This document shows, piece by piece, positions 34,551-43,249 of a stretch of DNA of 64,000 nucleotides (the first letter of the stretch is position 1; each line of letters opens with the position of its first letter). The stretch is taken from the NCBI RefSeq assembly GCF_010731675.1, contig NZ_AP022584.1:3100001-3164000 (forward strand). Reading direction: 5' to 3'. The notes under the pieces were generated by a model, which did no database searches, was not told the origin of the DNA, and saw nothing but the letters and a program-made list of their open reading frames with translations. The DNA comes from Mycobacterium marseillense. GTDB taxonomy: Bacteria > Actinomycetota > Actinomycetes > Mycobacteriales > Mycobacteriaceae. The translations under genes were made by a program, and so were the position numbers.

Positions 34551-35423
34551 GTGGCCAATCTCGGGCAATGGGTTTCCGGTGCGCGGCCGCGGACGTTGCC
34601 CAACGCGGTGGCGCCGGTTGTCGCCGGCACCGGCGCCGCGGCCTGGCTGGGATCCGCGGTGTGGTGGAAGGCGCTGCTGGCGCTGGCCGTGGCGCTCGCG
34701 CTGACGGTCGGCGTCAACTACGCCAACGACTACTCCGACGGCATCCGCGGCACCGACGACGACCGGGCCGGTCCGGTGCGCCTGGTCGGCTCGCGGCTGG
34801 CGGCCCCGCGGGCGGTGCTGGGCGCCGCGGTCGCGAGCCTGACCGTCGGGGCGCTGGCCGGGTTGGCGCTGGCGCTGTTCAGCGCGCCGTGGCTGATCGC
34901 GGTGGGCGCGGCCTGCATCGCCGGGGCGTGGTTGTACACCGGCGGCTCGAAACCCTACGGCTACGCCGGTTTTGGCGAGGTCGCGGTGTTCGTGTTCTTC
35001 GGCCTGGTCGCCGTGCTCGGCACCCAGTACACGCAGGCGTTGCGGTTTGACTGGGTGGGGCTGCTGCTGGCGGTGTCGGTCGGGGCGCTGTCGTCGTCGG
35101 TGCTGGTGGCCAACAACCTGCGCGACATCCCCACCGACGCGCGGTCGGGCAAGATCACCCTCGCGGTGCGGTTGGGCGATGCCCGCACCCGCATCCTGTA
35201 TCAGGCGCTGCTGGGCACCGCCGGGGTGCTGACCCTGGTGCTCATGGCGGCCACACCGTGGTGCGCCGCCGGGCTGATGGCCACGCCCCTGGCCTTGCGC
35301 GCCATGGGCCCGGTGCGCTCCGGGCGCGGCGGCCCCGAGCTGATCCCCGTGCTGCGTGACACCGGTCTGGCGATGGTGGTGTGGGCGATTGCGGTGGCGG
35401 CGGCGCTGGCGATGGGTACCTAG
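34551..35423 (+). CDS. menA: 1,4-Dihydroxy-2-naphthoate prenyltransferase MenA
   Basis: A 290-aa UbiA-family membrane enzyme that attaches the polyprenyl tail to the naphthoate ring, giving demethylmenaquinone. The first aspartate motif is [17 protein letters not shown] (residues about 63-79). The second is [14 protein letters not shown] (near residue 187). About nine membrane helices are seen. GTG 34551 begins [15 protein letters not shown]. It is a single gene followed by a structured leader and fabH. Joined with menG, menJ and grcC1 in this window, it completes the tail-side steps. Confidence 0.95.
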   Translation: MANLGQWVSGARPRTLPNAVAPVVAGTGAAAWLGSAVWWKALLALAVALALTVGVNYANDYSDGIRGTDDDRAGPVRLVGSRLAAPRAVLGAAVASLTVGALAGLALALFSAPWLIAVGAACIAGAWLYTGGSKPYGYAGFGEVAVFVFFGLVAVLGTQYTQALRFDWVGLLLAVSVGALSSSVLVANNLRDIPTDARSGKITLAVRLGDARTRILYQALLGTAGVLTLVLMAATPWCAAGLMATPLALRAMGPVRSGRGGPELIPVLRDTGLAMVVWAIAVAAALAMGT

Positions 35424-35427
35424 AGTG

Positions 35428-35485
35428 CGAGCAGAGGCAAAGCTCCCCGAAGACCACGCTGGTGGGGTACTTTTGCGTCTGCTCG
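35428..35485 (+). promoter_or_regulatory. Structured inverted repeat between menA and fabH, with embedded -10 box
   Basis: CGAGCAG (35428-35434) pairs with CTGCTCG (35479-35485). Further in, GCAAAG pairs with CTTTTGC with one bulge, and an inner CCAC-GCTG-GTGG hairpin closes the structure. It begins 5 nt after the menA stop, so it could terminate menA. TACTTT (35468-35473), a TANNNT -10 box for fabH, lies inside the right arm. GAAGGA is the fabH ribosome-binding site, 5 nt before ATG 35505. Confidence 0.5.
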
Positions 35486-35504
35486 GGGATAGCGAAGGAC
35501 CGCA

Positions 35505-36512
35505 ATGAAGCAGATTTCCGCGACCAGCGGGCCCACCAACATCGGCTTGCTCAGCGTCGGGTCATACCGTCCCGAACGCGTGGTGACCAACGACGAGCTC
35601 TGCGAAAACATCGACTCCTCCGACGAGTGGATCTATTCGCGCACCGGGATCAAGACGCGCCGGTTCGCCGCGCGCGACGAATCCGTCACCTCGATGGCGA
35701 CCGAAGCCGGGCGGGAGGCCATCGCCAAGGCGTCCCTCGAGCCGTCCGACGTCGATTGCGTCATCGTCGCCACCAGCACCCATTTCACCCAGACCCCCGC
35801 GTGCGCGCCGGCGGTCGCGACGGCGCTGGGCGCGGGCGGCGTGCCCGCTTTCGACGTCTCGGCCGGGTGCGCGGGCTTCGGCTACGCGCTCGGCGTCGCG
35901 GCCGACATGGTTCGCGGCGGGACGGCCGCCAAGGTGCTGGTCCTGGGCTCGGAGAAGCTGTCACCCACCGTCGACATGCAAGACCGCAGCAACTGCTTCA
36001 TCTTCGCCGACGGCGCGGCCGGAGTCATGGTGGGCGAGACGCCGACGCAGGGCATCGGGCCGACCGTCTGGGGCAGCGACGGCAGCCAGGCCACGGCCAT
36101 CCGTCAGGACATCGAGTGGATCGACTTCCTGGACAACCGCACCGGCGAGCGCCCGTACCTGCGGCTCGAGGGCAGCGCGGTGTTCCGGTGGGCGGCGTTC
36201 GAGATGGGCAAGGTCGGCCAGCAGGCCATGGACGCGGCGGGGATCCGGCCCGACGAGATCGACGTCTTCGTGCCGCACCAAGCCAACAGCCGAATCAACG
36301 AGATTTTGGCCAAGAGCCTCGAGCTGCGGCCGGACGCGGTGCTGGCCAACGACATCGAGCACACGGGAAACACCTCGGCGGCGTCCATCCCGTTGGCCAT
36401 GGCGGAGGTGCTGGCGACCGGGGCCGCCAAGGCCGGCGACCTGGCCCTGCTGATCGGTTACGGCGCCGGCCTGAGCTATGCCGCCCAGGTCGTCCGGCTG
36501 CCCAACGGCTGA
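35505..36512 (+). CDS. fabH: Beta-ketoacyl-ACP synthase III FabH
   Basis: A 335-aa thiolase-fold enzyme. In mycobacteria it condenses long acyl-CoA from FAS-I with malonyl-AcpM to start FAS-II and mycolic acid synthesis. The catalytic triad is visible: Cys122 in [13 protein letters not shown], His258 in [12 protein letters not shown] and Asn289 in [26 protein letters not shown] and [12 protein letters not shown] are the other family signatures. ATG 35505 has GAAGGA at a good distance. In M. tuberculosis a PE_PGRS gene follows; here the next gene, on the opposite strand, comes after 4 bp. Confidence 0.96.
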   Translation: MKQISATSGPTNIGLLSVGSYRPERVVTNDELCENIDSSDEWIYSRTGIKTRRFAARDESVTSMATEAGREAIAKASLEPSDVDCVIVATSTHFTQTPACAPAVATALGAGGVPAFDVSAGCAGFGYALGVAADMVRGGTAAKVLVLGSEKLSPTVDMQDRSNCFIFADGAAGVMVGETPTQGIGPTVWGSDGSQATAIRQDIEWIDFLDNRTGERPYLRLEGSAVFRWAAFEMGKVGQQAMDAAGIRPDEIDVFVPHQANSRINEILAKSLELRPDAVLANDIEHTGNTSAASIPLAMAEVLATGAAKAGDLALLIGYGAGLSYAAQVVRLPNG

Positions 36513-36516
36513 GCGC

Positions 36517-36888
36517 TTACCCGTCCTCGGGCGCCTCGTCGGGCGCCGCGTCCCCGTGCAGCCGGGCCTGCAGCAGCTCGCGCTCCCGTCGGCGCCGTTC
36601 GCCGGCGATCGCCAGCGCCGCGGTGGCGCGCCGGCGCAGCGGCCCGAACACCCAGATGCCCAGCGGCATCGCGATGATCAGCGCGAACAGCGCGGCCACC
36701 ACCAGAGGGAACTGCGTGATGCCCGCGAGCCGCGCGACGCCGTAGATCACGGCGGTGAGCACGACCGCCAGCAGCAAGCGTGCCGTCATGTATGCCAAAA
36801 CGGGGATGACGACGTGGTTTTCGGCGGGTTCGCCCTCCGCGCCGTTTGCCGGGCCCCCGCTGCTGTTGTCGCTACCTTCTTGTGACAC
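36517..36888 (-). CDS. DUF4229 small membrane protein (Rv0531 homologue)
   Basis: A 123-aa protein. Two hydrophobic helices lie at residues about 27-50 (VVIPVLAYMTARLLLAVVL) and about 57-80 (FPLVVAALFALIIAMPLGIWVF), followed by a basic amphipathic helix RRRATAALAIAGERRRRERE and an acidic end. I use GTG 36888 (start MSQEGSDNSSGG); TTG 36894 would add two residues. It is divergent from the 53-aa gene, 46 bp apart. Function unknown. Confidence 0.82.
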   Translation of the reverse strand: MSQEGSDNSSGGPANGAEGEPAENHVVIPVLAYMTARLLLAVVLTAVIYGVARLAGITQFPLVVAALFALIIAMPLGIWVFGPLRRRATAALAIAGERRRRERELLQARLHGDAAPDEAPEDG

Positions 36889-36909
36889 AGCCAAAGCCTA
36901 CGGCGCGGG

Positions 36910-36915
36910 TATATT
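36910..36915 (+). promoter_or_regulatory. -10 box upstream of the 53-aa membrane protein
   Basis: TATATT is a full TANNNT match. The transcription start would fall at about 36922, directly on the strong Shine-Dalgarno GAAGGAGG (36921-36928) that lies 6 nt before GTG 36935, so the leader would be very short. Confidence 0.5.
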
Positions 36916-36934
36916 CGCCCGAAGGAGGTGTTGT

Positions 36935-37096
36935 GTGGTCTACCTGCTGCTCGTCGTGATTTTGGGGACGCTGATCTATGTCGGCTGGCGTGCCGCGCGG
37001 TCCCAGGTCCACCGACCGAAGACGCGCGTGATCGGCCCCGACGACGATCCGGATTTCCTGCGGCGGTTAGGCCACGGCGACAACAACCCGCGCTAG
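36935..37096 (+). CDS. 53-aa single-pass membrane protein
   Basis: A very small protein with one N-terminal membrane helix (VYLLLVVILGTLIYVGW, residues 2-18) and a basic then acidic cytosolic tail (RVIGPDDDPDFLRRLG). GTG 36935 has the best ribosome-binding site in this part of the window. It corresponds to the small gene next to Rv0530 in M. tuberculosis. The stop is followed after 8 bp by the 54-bp tandem repeats. Function unknown. Confidence 0.8.
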   Translation: MVYLLLVVILGTLIYVGWRAARSQVHRPKTRVIGPDDDPDFLRRLGHGDNNPR

Positions 37097-37104
37097 CTAG
37101 CCCG

Positions 37105-37262
37105 ATGGCGGCGGCCCGCTACGCCCGACTCGCCGCGCTTGCGACCGCCGCTAGTTTCATGGCGGCGGCCCGCTACGCCCGACTCGCCGCGCTTGCGACC
37201 GCCGCTAGTTTCATGGCGGCGGCCCGCTACGCCCGACTCGCCGCGCTTGCGACCGCCGCTAG
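37105..37262 (+). repeat. Minisatellite: three direct copies of a 54-bp unit
   Basis: Copies start at 37105, 37159 and 37213. The first two are identical over all 54 bases, and the third is identical for its first 50 bases and then diverges. Each unit starts ATGGCGGCGG and ends CCGCCGCTAG-TTTC, with GCGGCGG and CCGCCGC able to pair as a 7-bp stem. The TAG stop of the minus-strand ParA gene (37259-37261) falls at the edge of the third copy. The length is a multiple of three, so the array stays open (MAAARYARLAALATAASF per unit), but no ribosome-binding site supports translation. It resembles mycobacterial MIRU-VNTR loci. Confidence 0.93.
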
Positions 37263-38575
37263 CCCAGGACTCCCGGGTTGCGCTGGTCGCCGGGGAAACC
37301 GTCGGCGACGATGGCGGCCAGCTCGGTGAGCGCTTCGCGGGTCGGCCGCCGCAACCGCTCCAGGTCGATCTCGGCGCCCTCCTCCAGGTGCGGGTCGAAC
37401 GGCACCAGCTGGACCGCGCGGCAGCGCCGGGAGAAGTGCTCGATCACCTTGTTCATGTCGATCTTGCCCGGGCGCGGGCGCACCCCGTTGATGACCGCGA
37501 TCGAATTGCGGACCAGGTCCTCGTGGCCGTGGGCGTCCAGCCAGTCCAGCGTGGCCGACGCGCTGCGCGCGCCGTCGATCGACGCCGAGCTGACGACCAC
37601 CAGGGCGTCAGCCTTGTCCAGCACCGACTTCATCACCGAGTGCAACAGGCCGGGGCCGCAGTCGGTGAGCACCAGGCCGTAGAACCGTTCCAAGATGTCC
37701 AGGATCCGCCCGTAGTCCTCGGCGCTGAATGCCTCCGAGATGGCGGGGTCGGTCTCCGACGCGAGCACCTCCAGGCCGCTGGGACCCTTCGAGGTGTAGC
37801 GGCGCACGTCGCTGTAGCGCTCGATGGTTCCGGCGTCGTGCAGCAGCTGACGCACGGTCGCGGAGGTCTCCAGCGGGATCTTCTGGCTCAGCGTGCCGCG
37901 GTCGGGGTTGGCGTCCACGGCCACCACCCGGTCACCGCGAATGGAGGCGAAGGTGGCGCCCAGCGTCGCGGCGATCGTCGTCTTGCCGACACCGCCCTTC
38001 AGCGACAGGAAAGCCACCCGGTACGAGCCCCGCAACGGCCGGTTCACCTGGGCGACCAGGTTGTTGTAGCGGCTGGCCCGCGGGCTTTCGCCCAGATTGA
38101 TCAGCCCGCCGGAGGCCTTGTACAGCAGTAGACGCCAGCCGTCGGACGGCGGCGGCTGGACCGGTCGCAGCAGCATGCCGGTGGACAGCTCCGGGTACGG
38201 CGTGTGCGGCAGGTGCTCCGGGCGTTGCGGCGCCCCCTGAATCTGGGTGGGCGGGGCGTCCGGGCCGGCGTAGTAGGCGCCGTAGGCCGTCGGGTCGACG
38301 CGCGGTATGCCGGTGACCGGCGTGGAGTCCCACGGCGGCATGGCGCCGGGCCGCGGCGCGGTGGGCGGGGCGGCCTGCTGGTGCTCCGGGCCGGGGCCCC
38401 GGCGTTCGGTGCGGAATCCGGCGAAGGCGCGAGTCGGGGCTTCAGCACCCGAGCCGCCCGCCTCCGACTGCGGTTCGGCCGCGTCCTGCTGGCCGGGCGC
38501 CGATGACGTCTGTGGGGGAATTTGCGAGGTTGGTTGTTCGGGCGCCCCCACGCCCGCCGTTGGATGCTCGGACAC
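37259..38575 (-). CDS. ParA/MinD-type ATPase with Pro-rich N-terminus, EspI-like (Rv0530 homologue)
   Basis: A 438-aa protein. Residues 1-140 are low-complexity and Pro/Gln/Ala-rich. The ATPase part has the deviant Walker A LKGGVGKTTIAATLG near residue 194, VVAVDANPDRGTL (switch I/Walker A prime), YGLVLTDCGPGLLHSVM (Walker B/switch II), and NGVRPRPGKIDMNKVIEHF. The architecture, Pro-rich tail plus SIMIBI ATPase, is that of EspI from the ESX-1 system. The partner process here is unknown. GTG 38575 has AAGGGGG 6 nt upstream. The stop codon abuts the minisatellite. Confidence 0.9.
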   Translation of the reverse strand: MSEHPTAGVGAPEQPTSQIPPQTSSAPGQQDAAEPQSEAGGSGAEAPTRAFAGFRTERRGPGPEHQQAAPPTAPRPGAMPPWDSTPVTGIPRVDPTAYGAYYAGPDAPPTQIQGAPQRPEHLPHTPYPELSTGMLLRPVQPPPSDGWRLLLYKASGGLINLGESPRASRYNNLVAQVNRPLRGSYRVAFLSLKGGVGKTTIAATLGATFASIRGDRVVAVDANPDRGTLSQKIPLETSATVRQLLHDAGTIERYSDVRRYTSKGPSGLEVLASETDPAISEAFSAEDYGRILDILERFYGLVLTDCGPGLLHSVMKSVLDKADALVVVSSASIDGARSASATLDWLDAHGHEDLVRNSIAVINGVRPRPGKIDMNKVIEHFSRRCRAVQLVPFDPHLEEGAEIDLERLRRPTREALTELAAIVADGFPGDQRNPGVLG

Positions 38576-38648
38576 TGCATTCCCCCTTGTTGTGCGCTAG
38601 ATCGTGCGCTATTCCGTTGTGTGCATTATTCGGGGCGGTTGTTCGCTC

Positions 38649-39626
38649 TCACCCGACGCCCGCATAGGAATGCAGGCCGACAGTCACCAGATTAACGAAG
38701 AACAAATTGAAGACCATCGCCACAAAGCCCGCGACGTTGATCCAGGCGGCTTTGCGGTCCCGCCATCCGGCGGTCGACCTGGCGTGCAGGTAGGCGGCGT
38801 AAATCACCCACGCGACGAAGGACACGGTCTCTTTGGGGTCCCAGCCCCAATACCTGCCCCAGGCCTCTTCGGCCCAGATAGCCCCGAAAATGACCCCGAA
38901 TCCGAAGACCGGGAACGCGAAGATCGTCGTGCGGTAGGCGATGCGGTCCAGGGTCTCCGCGTCGGGGAAGCGCCGCACCAGCCGGGCCGCGGCGGTATCG
39001 GTGCCGGCGTCGCCCAACCGCGAGGTGCGCAGCAGGAACAGGATGCTGGCGATCCCGGCGACCAGGAACACACCGGATCCCAGGCTGACGACCGACACGT
39101 GGATGGGCAGCCAGTAGGACTGCAGCGCGGGCATCACCGGCGCGGCGTTGGTGTAGAGCCAGCGTCCCGACACCGTGAGCAGGATCAGCACCGGCAGCAG
39201 CAGGAAGACCCACAGCGGGCGGTACTGGGGGCGGCGCAGCACCACGGCCCCGGCGATCAACCCGCACAGGCAGGTCAGGTTGATGAATTCGTACATGTTG
39301 CCCCACGGCACCCGCACGGTGGCCAGGCCGCGCAGCGCCAGGCAGGCGAACAGCAGGCCGATGCCCAGGTACACCACGGACAACCCGGCCCGCCCGACGC
39401 GCTCGTCGATCGGGCGCTGGGTGGACTGTTCGACCACGCCGGGGGTTGCGGAGTCGGCGCTCACCGCGCCGGCCAGGACCCGGGCGCGCTGGTCCGCGCG
39501 GCGCCCGGCGGCGTACGCCAGCTCGAAGGCCAGCAGCAGCAGCGCGATGACCAGCGCGACGACGGCCGACGTGAACGCCCAGTCCGAGTAGCGCGCCAGC
39601 TCGACGTTGACGTGCAGCGTGTTCAT
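38649..39626 (-). CDS. ccsA: Cytochrome c biogenesis protein CcsA (haem handling)
   Basis: A 325-aa polytopic protein of System II cytochrome c maturation. The signature WAEEAWGRYWGWDPKE carries the WGxxWxWD haem motif (near residue 250). LPIHVSVVSLGSG and LHSYAGVG carry conserved histidines that ligate haem. About eight membrane helices are seen. ATG 39626 overlaps the resB stop as ATGA (39623-39626). With ResB it delivers haem across the membrane and attaches it to apocytochromes. Confidence 0.94.
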   Translation of the reverse strand: MNTLHVNVELARYSDWAFTSAVVALVIALLLLAFELAYAAGRRADQRARVLAGAVSADSATPGVVEQSTQRPIDERVGRAGLSVVYLGIGLLFACLALRGLATVRVPWGNMYEFINLTCLCGLIAGAVVLRRPQYRPLWVFLLLPVLILLTVSGRWLYTNAAPVMPALQSYWLPIHVSVVSLGSGVFLVAGIASILFLLRTSRLGDAGTDTAAARLVRRFPDAETLDRIAYRTTIFAFPVFGFGVIFGAIWAEEAWGRYWGWDPKETVSFVAWVIYAAYLHARSTAGWRDRKAAWINVAGFVAMVFNLFFVNLVTVGLHSYAGVG

Positions 39627-41278
39627 GTGACGTCCACCTGAGAACTCCTTTGGGACGCGGGGGGCGTCTCGGCGCGCCCGGCCTCGCCCAATCCGTCCAG
39701 CAATCGCTCGGTCAATCGCTCGAACTCGTCGCCCCAGCCGGAGTTGTCGGTGCGCGCCAGCCCGCCCAGCTCGACGTTCACGGTACCGGGTGCCCCACCG
39801 GCGTCAGGCGTCAGACGGACCCACACCCGGCGGCGGCGCACCAGCAGCGACACCAGCAGACCGCCCATCATCGTGATCGCGAAGACGAGCACCCAGGTCT
39901 GGCCGGGGTCGTGGGAGACCTGGAGATTGACGAACGGCACAGCGCCGACGAAGCGGATCACGGTGCCGGCCGCAGGCCCCTGGTCGATCCGGACCGCCTG
40001 GCCCGCGCGCAGGTTGACCCGCTTCTCCTTGGTCAACCGGCCCTGCTCGATGAGCCGGGGATCCAGGGTGAACAGCGACTGGGGCCGGCCGGTGTCCAGC
40101 CCGGTGTCGCCGCGATAAATGTCGACGGCCACCGCGGGGGCGTTCAGGGCCGGGAACCGCGACGACAGCAACGCGCCGTCCAGCTGCTCGGTCGGCGCCA
40201 GCAGGCCCTGGATCGCGATTTGATGCTGGCGGCGCTCCGCCGGGGTGGGATAGCTGCCGGCCGGCGGATCGATGCGGGCCACACCCGAGGAGAGGAGGGT
40301 CTGCGGATTGTCGGGCCGCCACTGCACGGTCGACGTGCGGATCTGCCCATCCGGGAACGTAACGCTGAAGGTGGGCGCGTAGCCGTGGCCCTGCAGGTAC
40401 ACCCGGTCGCCGCCGAGCCGCAGCGGGTGGTTGACCTCGAGCCGGTAGGGCCGCCAGGTGTTGGCGGTCAGGTCCTTGCCGGACTGGTAGGCGATGTTCG
40501 CCGCGAACGAGGTGGCTTGCCCGGACGGCAGGTAGTGCGCCTCGAAGTCGTCGACCCGGATGCACAGCGGGTGCAGCGAGGTGCCGTCGACGGTGTTGCC
40601 GGCCCGGAACGAGTCGAACGCGGCCGGCGACGCCGAACAGAAGCCGGGGCCGCCGTCGGCGATGACGATCACGTTGCCCTCGTAGCCGAACAGCTTGCCG
40701 ACGGCCACCGCGGCCAGCAGGCCCAGCAGCGAGAAGTGGAAGACGATGTTGCCGAACTCGCGCAGGTAGCCCTTTTCGGCGGAGACCTCCACGACGTCCG
40801 GGGTGGCCGCGTCGGCGCCGTCGTCGTGGCGGATGGCGGTGCGCCAGCCGCGCAGCCGGTCGGTGATCGAGTTCGCCAGTGCGTTCAGCTCGGCGGCGCC
40901 GGCCTGGACCTGGTGGCTGGCGTGTTTGGGCAGCCGGGCCAGGTTGCGCGGGGCGGCGACCGGGGTGGACCGCAGGCTGCGAGCGTGCTCGATCATCCGG
41001 GGGGTGAGGCAGCCGACCAGGGACACGAACAGCAGCACGTAGATGGCGGTGAACCAGAAGCTGGAGAACACGTTGAAGGCCTGCAACCGGTCCAGCCAGG
41101 GCCCGATCACCGGGTGGGCCTTCAGGTAGTCGTCGACCTTGCCGGCGTTGAGGTTGCGCTGCGGCAACAGCGCGCCGGGGATCGCGCCGAGCGCGAGCAG
41201 GAACAGGAGCACCAGTGCGGTGCCCATCGAGGTGAGCGCGCGCCAGGTGTTGCGTGTCCAGGCGATCAATTGCCTCAA
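39623..41278 (-). CDS. resB: Cytochrome c maturation protein ResB (Ccs1)
   Basis: A 551-aa protein. Three N-terminal membrane helices (TALVLLFLLALGAIPGALLP at residues about 17-36, then near 75 and near 185) precede a large extracytoplasmic domain and a last helix (VLVFAITMMGGLLVSLLV) near residue 470. EFGNIVFHFSLLGLL carries a conserved histidine. The start is best placed at TTG 41278: it overlaps the ccdA stop as TTGA (41275-41278), and homology begins there. It corresponds to Rv0528. It forms the haem ligation complex with CcsA. Confidence 0.92.
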   Translation of the reverse strand: MRQLIAWTRNTWRALTSMGTALVLLFLLALGAIPGALLPQRNLNAGKVDDYLKAHPVIGPWLDRLQAFNVFSSFWFTAIYVLLFVSLVGCLTPRMIEHARSLRSTPVAAPRNLARLPKHASHQVQAGAAELNALANSITDRLRGWRTAIRHDDGADAATPDVVEVSAEKGYLREFGNIVFHFSLLGLLAAVAVGKLFGYEGNVIVIADGGPGFCSASPAAFDSFRAGNTVDGTSLHPLCIRVDDFEAHYLPSGQATSFAANIAYQSGKDLTANTWRPYRLEVNHPLRLGGDRVYLQGHGYAPTFSVTFPDGQIRTSTVQWRPDNPQTLLSSGVARIDPPAGSYPTPAERRQHQIAIQGLLAPTEQLDGALLSSRFPALNAPAVAVDIYRGDTGLDTGRPQSLFTLDPRLIEQGRLTKEKRVNLRAGQAVRIDQGPAAGTVIRFVGAVPFVNLQVSHDPGQTWVLVFAITMMGGLLVSLLVRRRRVWVRLTPDAGGAPGTVNVELGGLARTDNSGWGDEFERLTERLLDGLGEAGRAETPPASQRSSQVDVT

Positions 41279-42054
41279 ATCGGCAGCCTCACGTCGGACA
41301 CGAACGCGTCGCGCAGCCAGGAGACGAAGTCGTTCCATACCCCGGTGACCAGCAGGGCGCCAACCGTGATCAGCAGGACGCCGCCGAACACCTGGATGGC
41401 CCGGGTGTGGCGGCGCAGCCAGCTCAGGCCCGCCACTGCGCCGGCCGAGCCGAACGCCAACAGGACGAACGGGATTCCCAGGCCCAGGCAGTACGCGATC
41501 ACCAGCAGGATGCCGCGCGCCACGCTGGCGCCGTCGGTGGCCGAGGCGACGGTGATCACGCCGGCCAGCGTCGGCCCCAGGCACGGCGTCCAGCCCAGCG
41601 CGAACACCGCGCCCAGCACCGGGGCCCCGGCGACCGTGGTCAGCTGCCGCGGGCTGAACCGGGCCTGACGCTGCAGGGCCGGGATGAGCCCGACGAACAC
41701 CAGCCCCATCACGATGGTCAGCACGCCACCGGCCCGCTGCAGCAGCAGCTGGTTGGTGATCAGCGCGGTCGTCATGCCGAGGACCGCGACGGTGCCCAGG
41801 ATGAACACCGTGGTGAACCCGGCGACGAACAGTGCCGCCGATCCGGCGACCCGCCAGCGGGCACCCGGCGGGGACTTGACCGCTCCGGGGGACGGCTGTT
41901 CGTCCACGCCCACGACCGCGGCCAGGTAGGACAGGTAGCCGGGTACCAGCGGCACCACGCACGGCGACGCGAACGACACCAGCCCGGCCAAAAGGCACGC
42001 GCCGAGCGCCACCAAAAGCGGTCCGGCGGCGGCGATCTGGGTGAAGCCGGTCAT
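41275..42054 (-). CDS. ccdA: Thiol-disulfide transporter CcdA
   Basis: A 259-aa protein with six membrane helices of the DsbD/CcdA type. The two redox cysteines are in VSFASPCVVPLVPGYL (helix 1) and GWTPCLGPTLAG (helix 4), each followed by proline as required. It moves reducing power from cytosolic thioredoxin to the outside, for the thioredoxin-like lipoprotein and apocytochrome c. ATG 42054 overlaps the preceding gene's stop (42051-42054). Confidence 0.95.
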   Translation of the reverse strand: MTGFTQIAAAGPLLVALGACLLAGLVSFASPCVVPLVPGYLSYLAAVVGVDEQPSPGAVKSPPGARWRVAGSAALFVAGFTTVFILGTVAVLGMTTALITNQLLLQRAGGVLTIVMGLVFVGLIPALQRQARFSPRQLTTVAGAPVLGAVFALGWTPCLGPTLAGVITVASATDGASVARGILLVIAYCLGLGIPFVLLAFGSAGAVAGLSWLRRHTRAIQVFGGVLLITVGALLVTGVWNDFVSWLRDAFVSDVRLPI

Positions 42055-42644
42055 TCCCGGGCCAATCGCTGCACCACGGGCTGCAGGTCGGTCGCCAGCA
42101 TCTCGCGCAAAAAGACCGCCGCGACGCGGTGCTGGCGGTCCAGCACCAGCGTGGACGGGATCACGGTGGTGGGGTATTTGCCGCCGAACGCGATCAAAGT
42201 GCGCATGGCCGGGTCGTAGATCGACGGGAACGTGACGTGGCGGTCGTTGACGAAGTCCAGCGCGGCCTGCCGGTTGTTGTCGCGGACGTCGATGCCGAGA
42301 AAGGACACCCCGGCGCCGCGGGTGACGTCATACACCTGCTGCAGCTGGGTGACCTCGGCGCGGCACGGTCCGCACCACTGCCCCCAGATGTTGATGACCA
42401 CCACCCGGCCGGCGAAGATCGGGTCGTCCAGCGACATCGTGTGCGCGGGGTCGGCGAGGTCGGGGCCCGACAGCGGGCCGGGGCGGCCGCGGCTCGACGG
42501 CGGGTCGTAGTAGATGTCGGTCTTGCCGCCGGGCGAGACGAATTCGAAGGTGCCGCCCTGGGCGACCGCGTCATGACCGGAGGAGCAGCCGGCGAGCAGG
42601 CTCGTCAGCAAGACCCCGGCCATCGCCTGTCGCCAGAAGGTCAT
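42051..42644 (-). CDS. Thioredoxin-like lipoprotein (TlpA/ResA/CcsX type)
   Basis: A 197-aa exported protein. The lipobox LLAGC gives lipidated Cys20. The redox site is WGQWCGPCRAE (CGPC near residue 88), followed by the cis-Pro segment TTVIPSTLVLD. It probably reduces the haem-binding CXXCH of apocytochrome c, taking electrons from CcdA, whose start overlaps its stop. ATG 42644 overlaps the stop of the gene before it (42641-42644). It corresponds to Rv0526. Confidence 0.92.
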   Translation of the reverse strand: MTFWRQAMAGVLLTSLLAGCSSGHDAVAQGGTFEFVSPGGKTDIYYDPPSSRGRPGPLSGPDLADPAHTMSLDDPIFAGRVVVINIWGQWCGPCRAEVTQLQQVYDVTRGAGVSFLGIDVRDNNRQAALDFVNDRHVTFPSIYDPAMRTLIAFGGKYPTTVIPSTLVLDRQHRVAAVFLREMLATDLQPVVQRLARE

Positions 42645-43249
42645 GGGGCCGCCGGCTCGGAGTACTCGACGCCGGCCAGCCGGTCGCCGTCGTAGACCAG
42701 GGTGGTCACCGACGCGAGGCCGCATTGACGGCGCCGCGGGTCGTGCCACAGCCGCTGACCGGTCACGTGCAGGCGCAGCGTCCACACCGGCAGCTGGTGG
42801 CTGACGCACACCACCTCGTGACCGGCGCCGCGGGCGCGGGCCTTGTCCACCGCCGTCTCCATCCGCGCCGCGATCTCGGCGTAGGGCTCACCCCACGACG
42901 GCCGCAACGGGTTGCGCAGCTGCCACCACACCCTGGGGTCGCGCCAGGCGCCGTCGCCGGGGCTGACGCGGCGGCCCTGGAAGAAGTTGGCGGATTCGAT
43001 CAGGTCCGGGTCGCTGTCGACGGGAAGGCCGTGTTTGGCGGCGATGGGCGCGGCGGTTTCCTGGGCGCGCTGCAGGGGCGAGGCGATCACCGCGACGATG
43101 TCGCGGTCCGCGAGCGCGTCGGCCACCGCGGCCGCCTGCGCCCGGCCCGCCTCGGACAGGTGAAACCCGGGCAGCCGCCCGTAAAGGACGCCGCTCGGGT
43201 TGTACACCTCGCCGTGCCGCACGACGTGCACCCGGGTTTGCTCGGCCAT
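42641..43249 (-). CDS. Histidine phosphatase family protein (Rv0525 homologue)
   Basis: A 202-aa member of the phosphoglycerate-mutase-like superfamily. The catalytic histidine is in VVRHGEVYNPSGVLYGR (His near residue 11), the second in VVCVSHQLPVW, and the glutamate region is DLIESANFFQGR. It is too short for a classic mutase and is more likely a phosphatase; the substrate is unknown. Its ATG directly follows the hemL stop (TAG at 43252-43250, ATG at 43249), and its stop overlaps the thioredoxin gene. It is thus locked between haem synthesis and cytochrome c maturation. Confidence 0.88.
   Translation of the reverse strand: MAEQTRVHVVRHGEVYNPSGVLYGRLPGFHLSEAGRAQAAAVADALADRDIVAVIASPLQRAQETAAPIAAKHGLPVDSDPDLIESANFFQGRRVSPGDGAWRDPRVWWQLRNPLRPSWGEPYAEIAARMETAVDKARARGAGHEVVCVSHQLPVWTLRLHVTGQRLWHDPRRRQCGLASVTTLVYDGDRLAGVEYSEPAAP

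Noticed and set aside
37105..37262. 54-bp repeats as a CRISPR array or as a coding gene (MAAARY repeats)
   Set aside because: There are no unique spacers, and the open frame through the units lacks a ribosome-binding site and is explained by the unit length being a multiple of three.
41254..42219. Plus-strand frame opposite ccdA and the thioredoxin-like gene
   Set aside because: Gln/Arg/His-rich shadow; the opposite strand encodes well-known cytochrome c maturation proteins.
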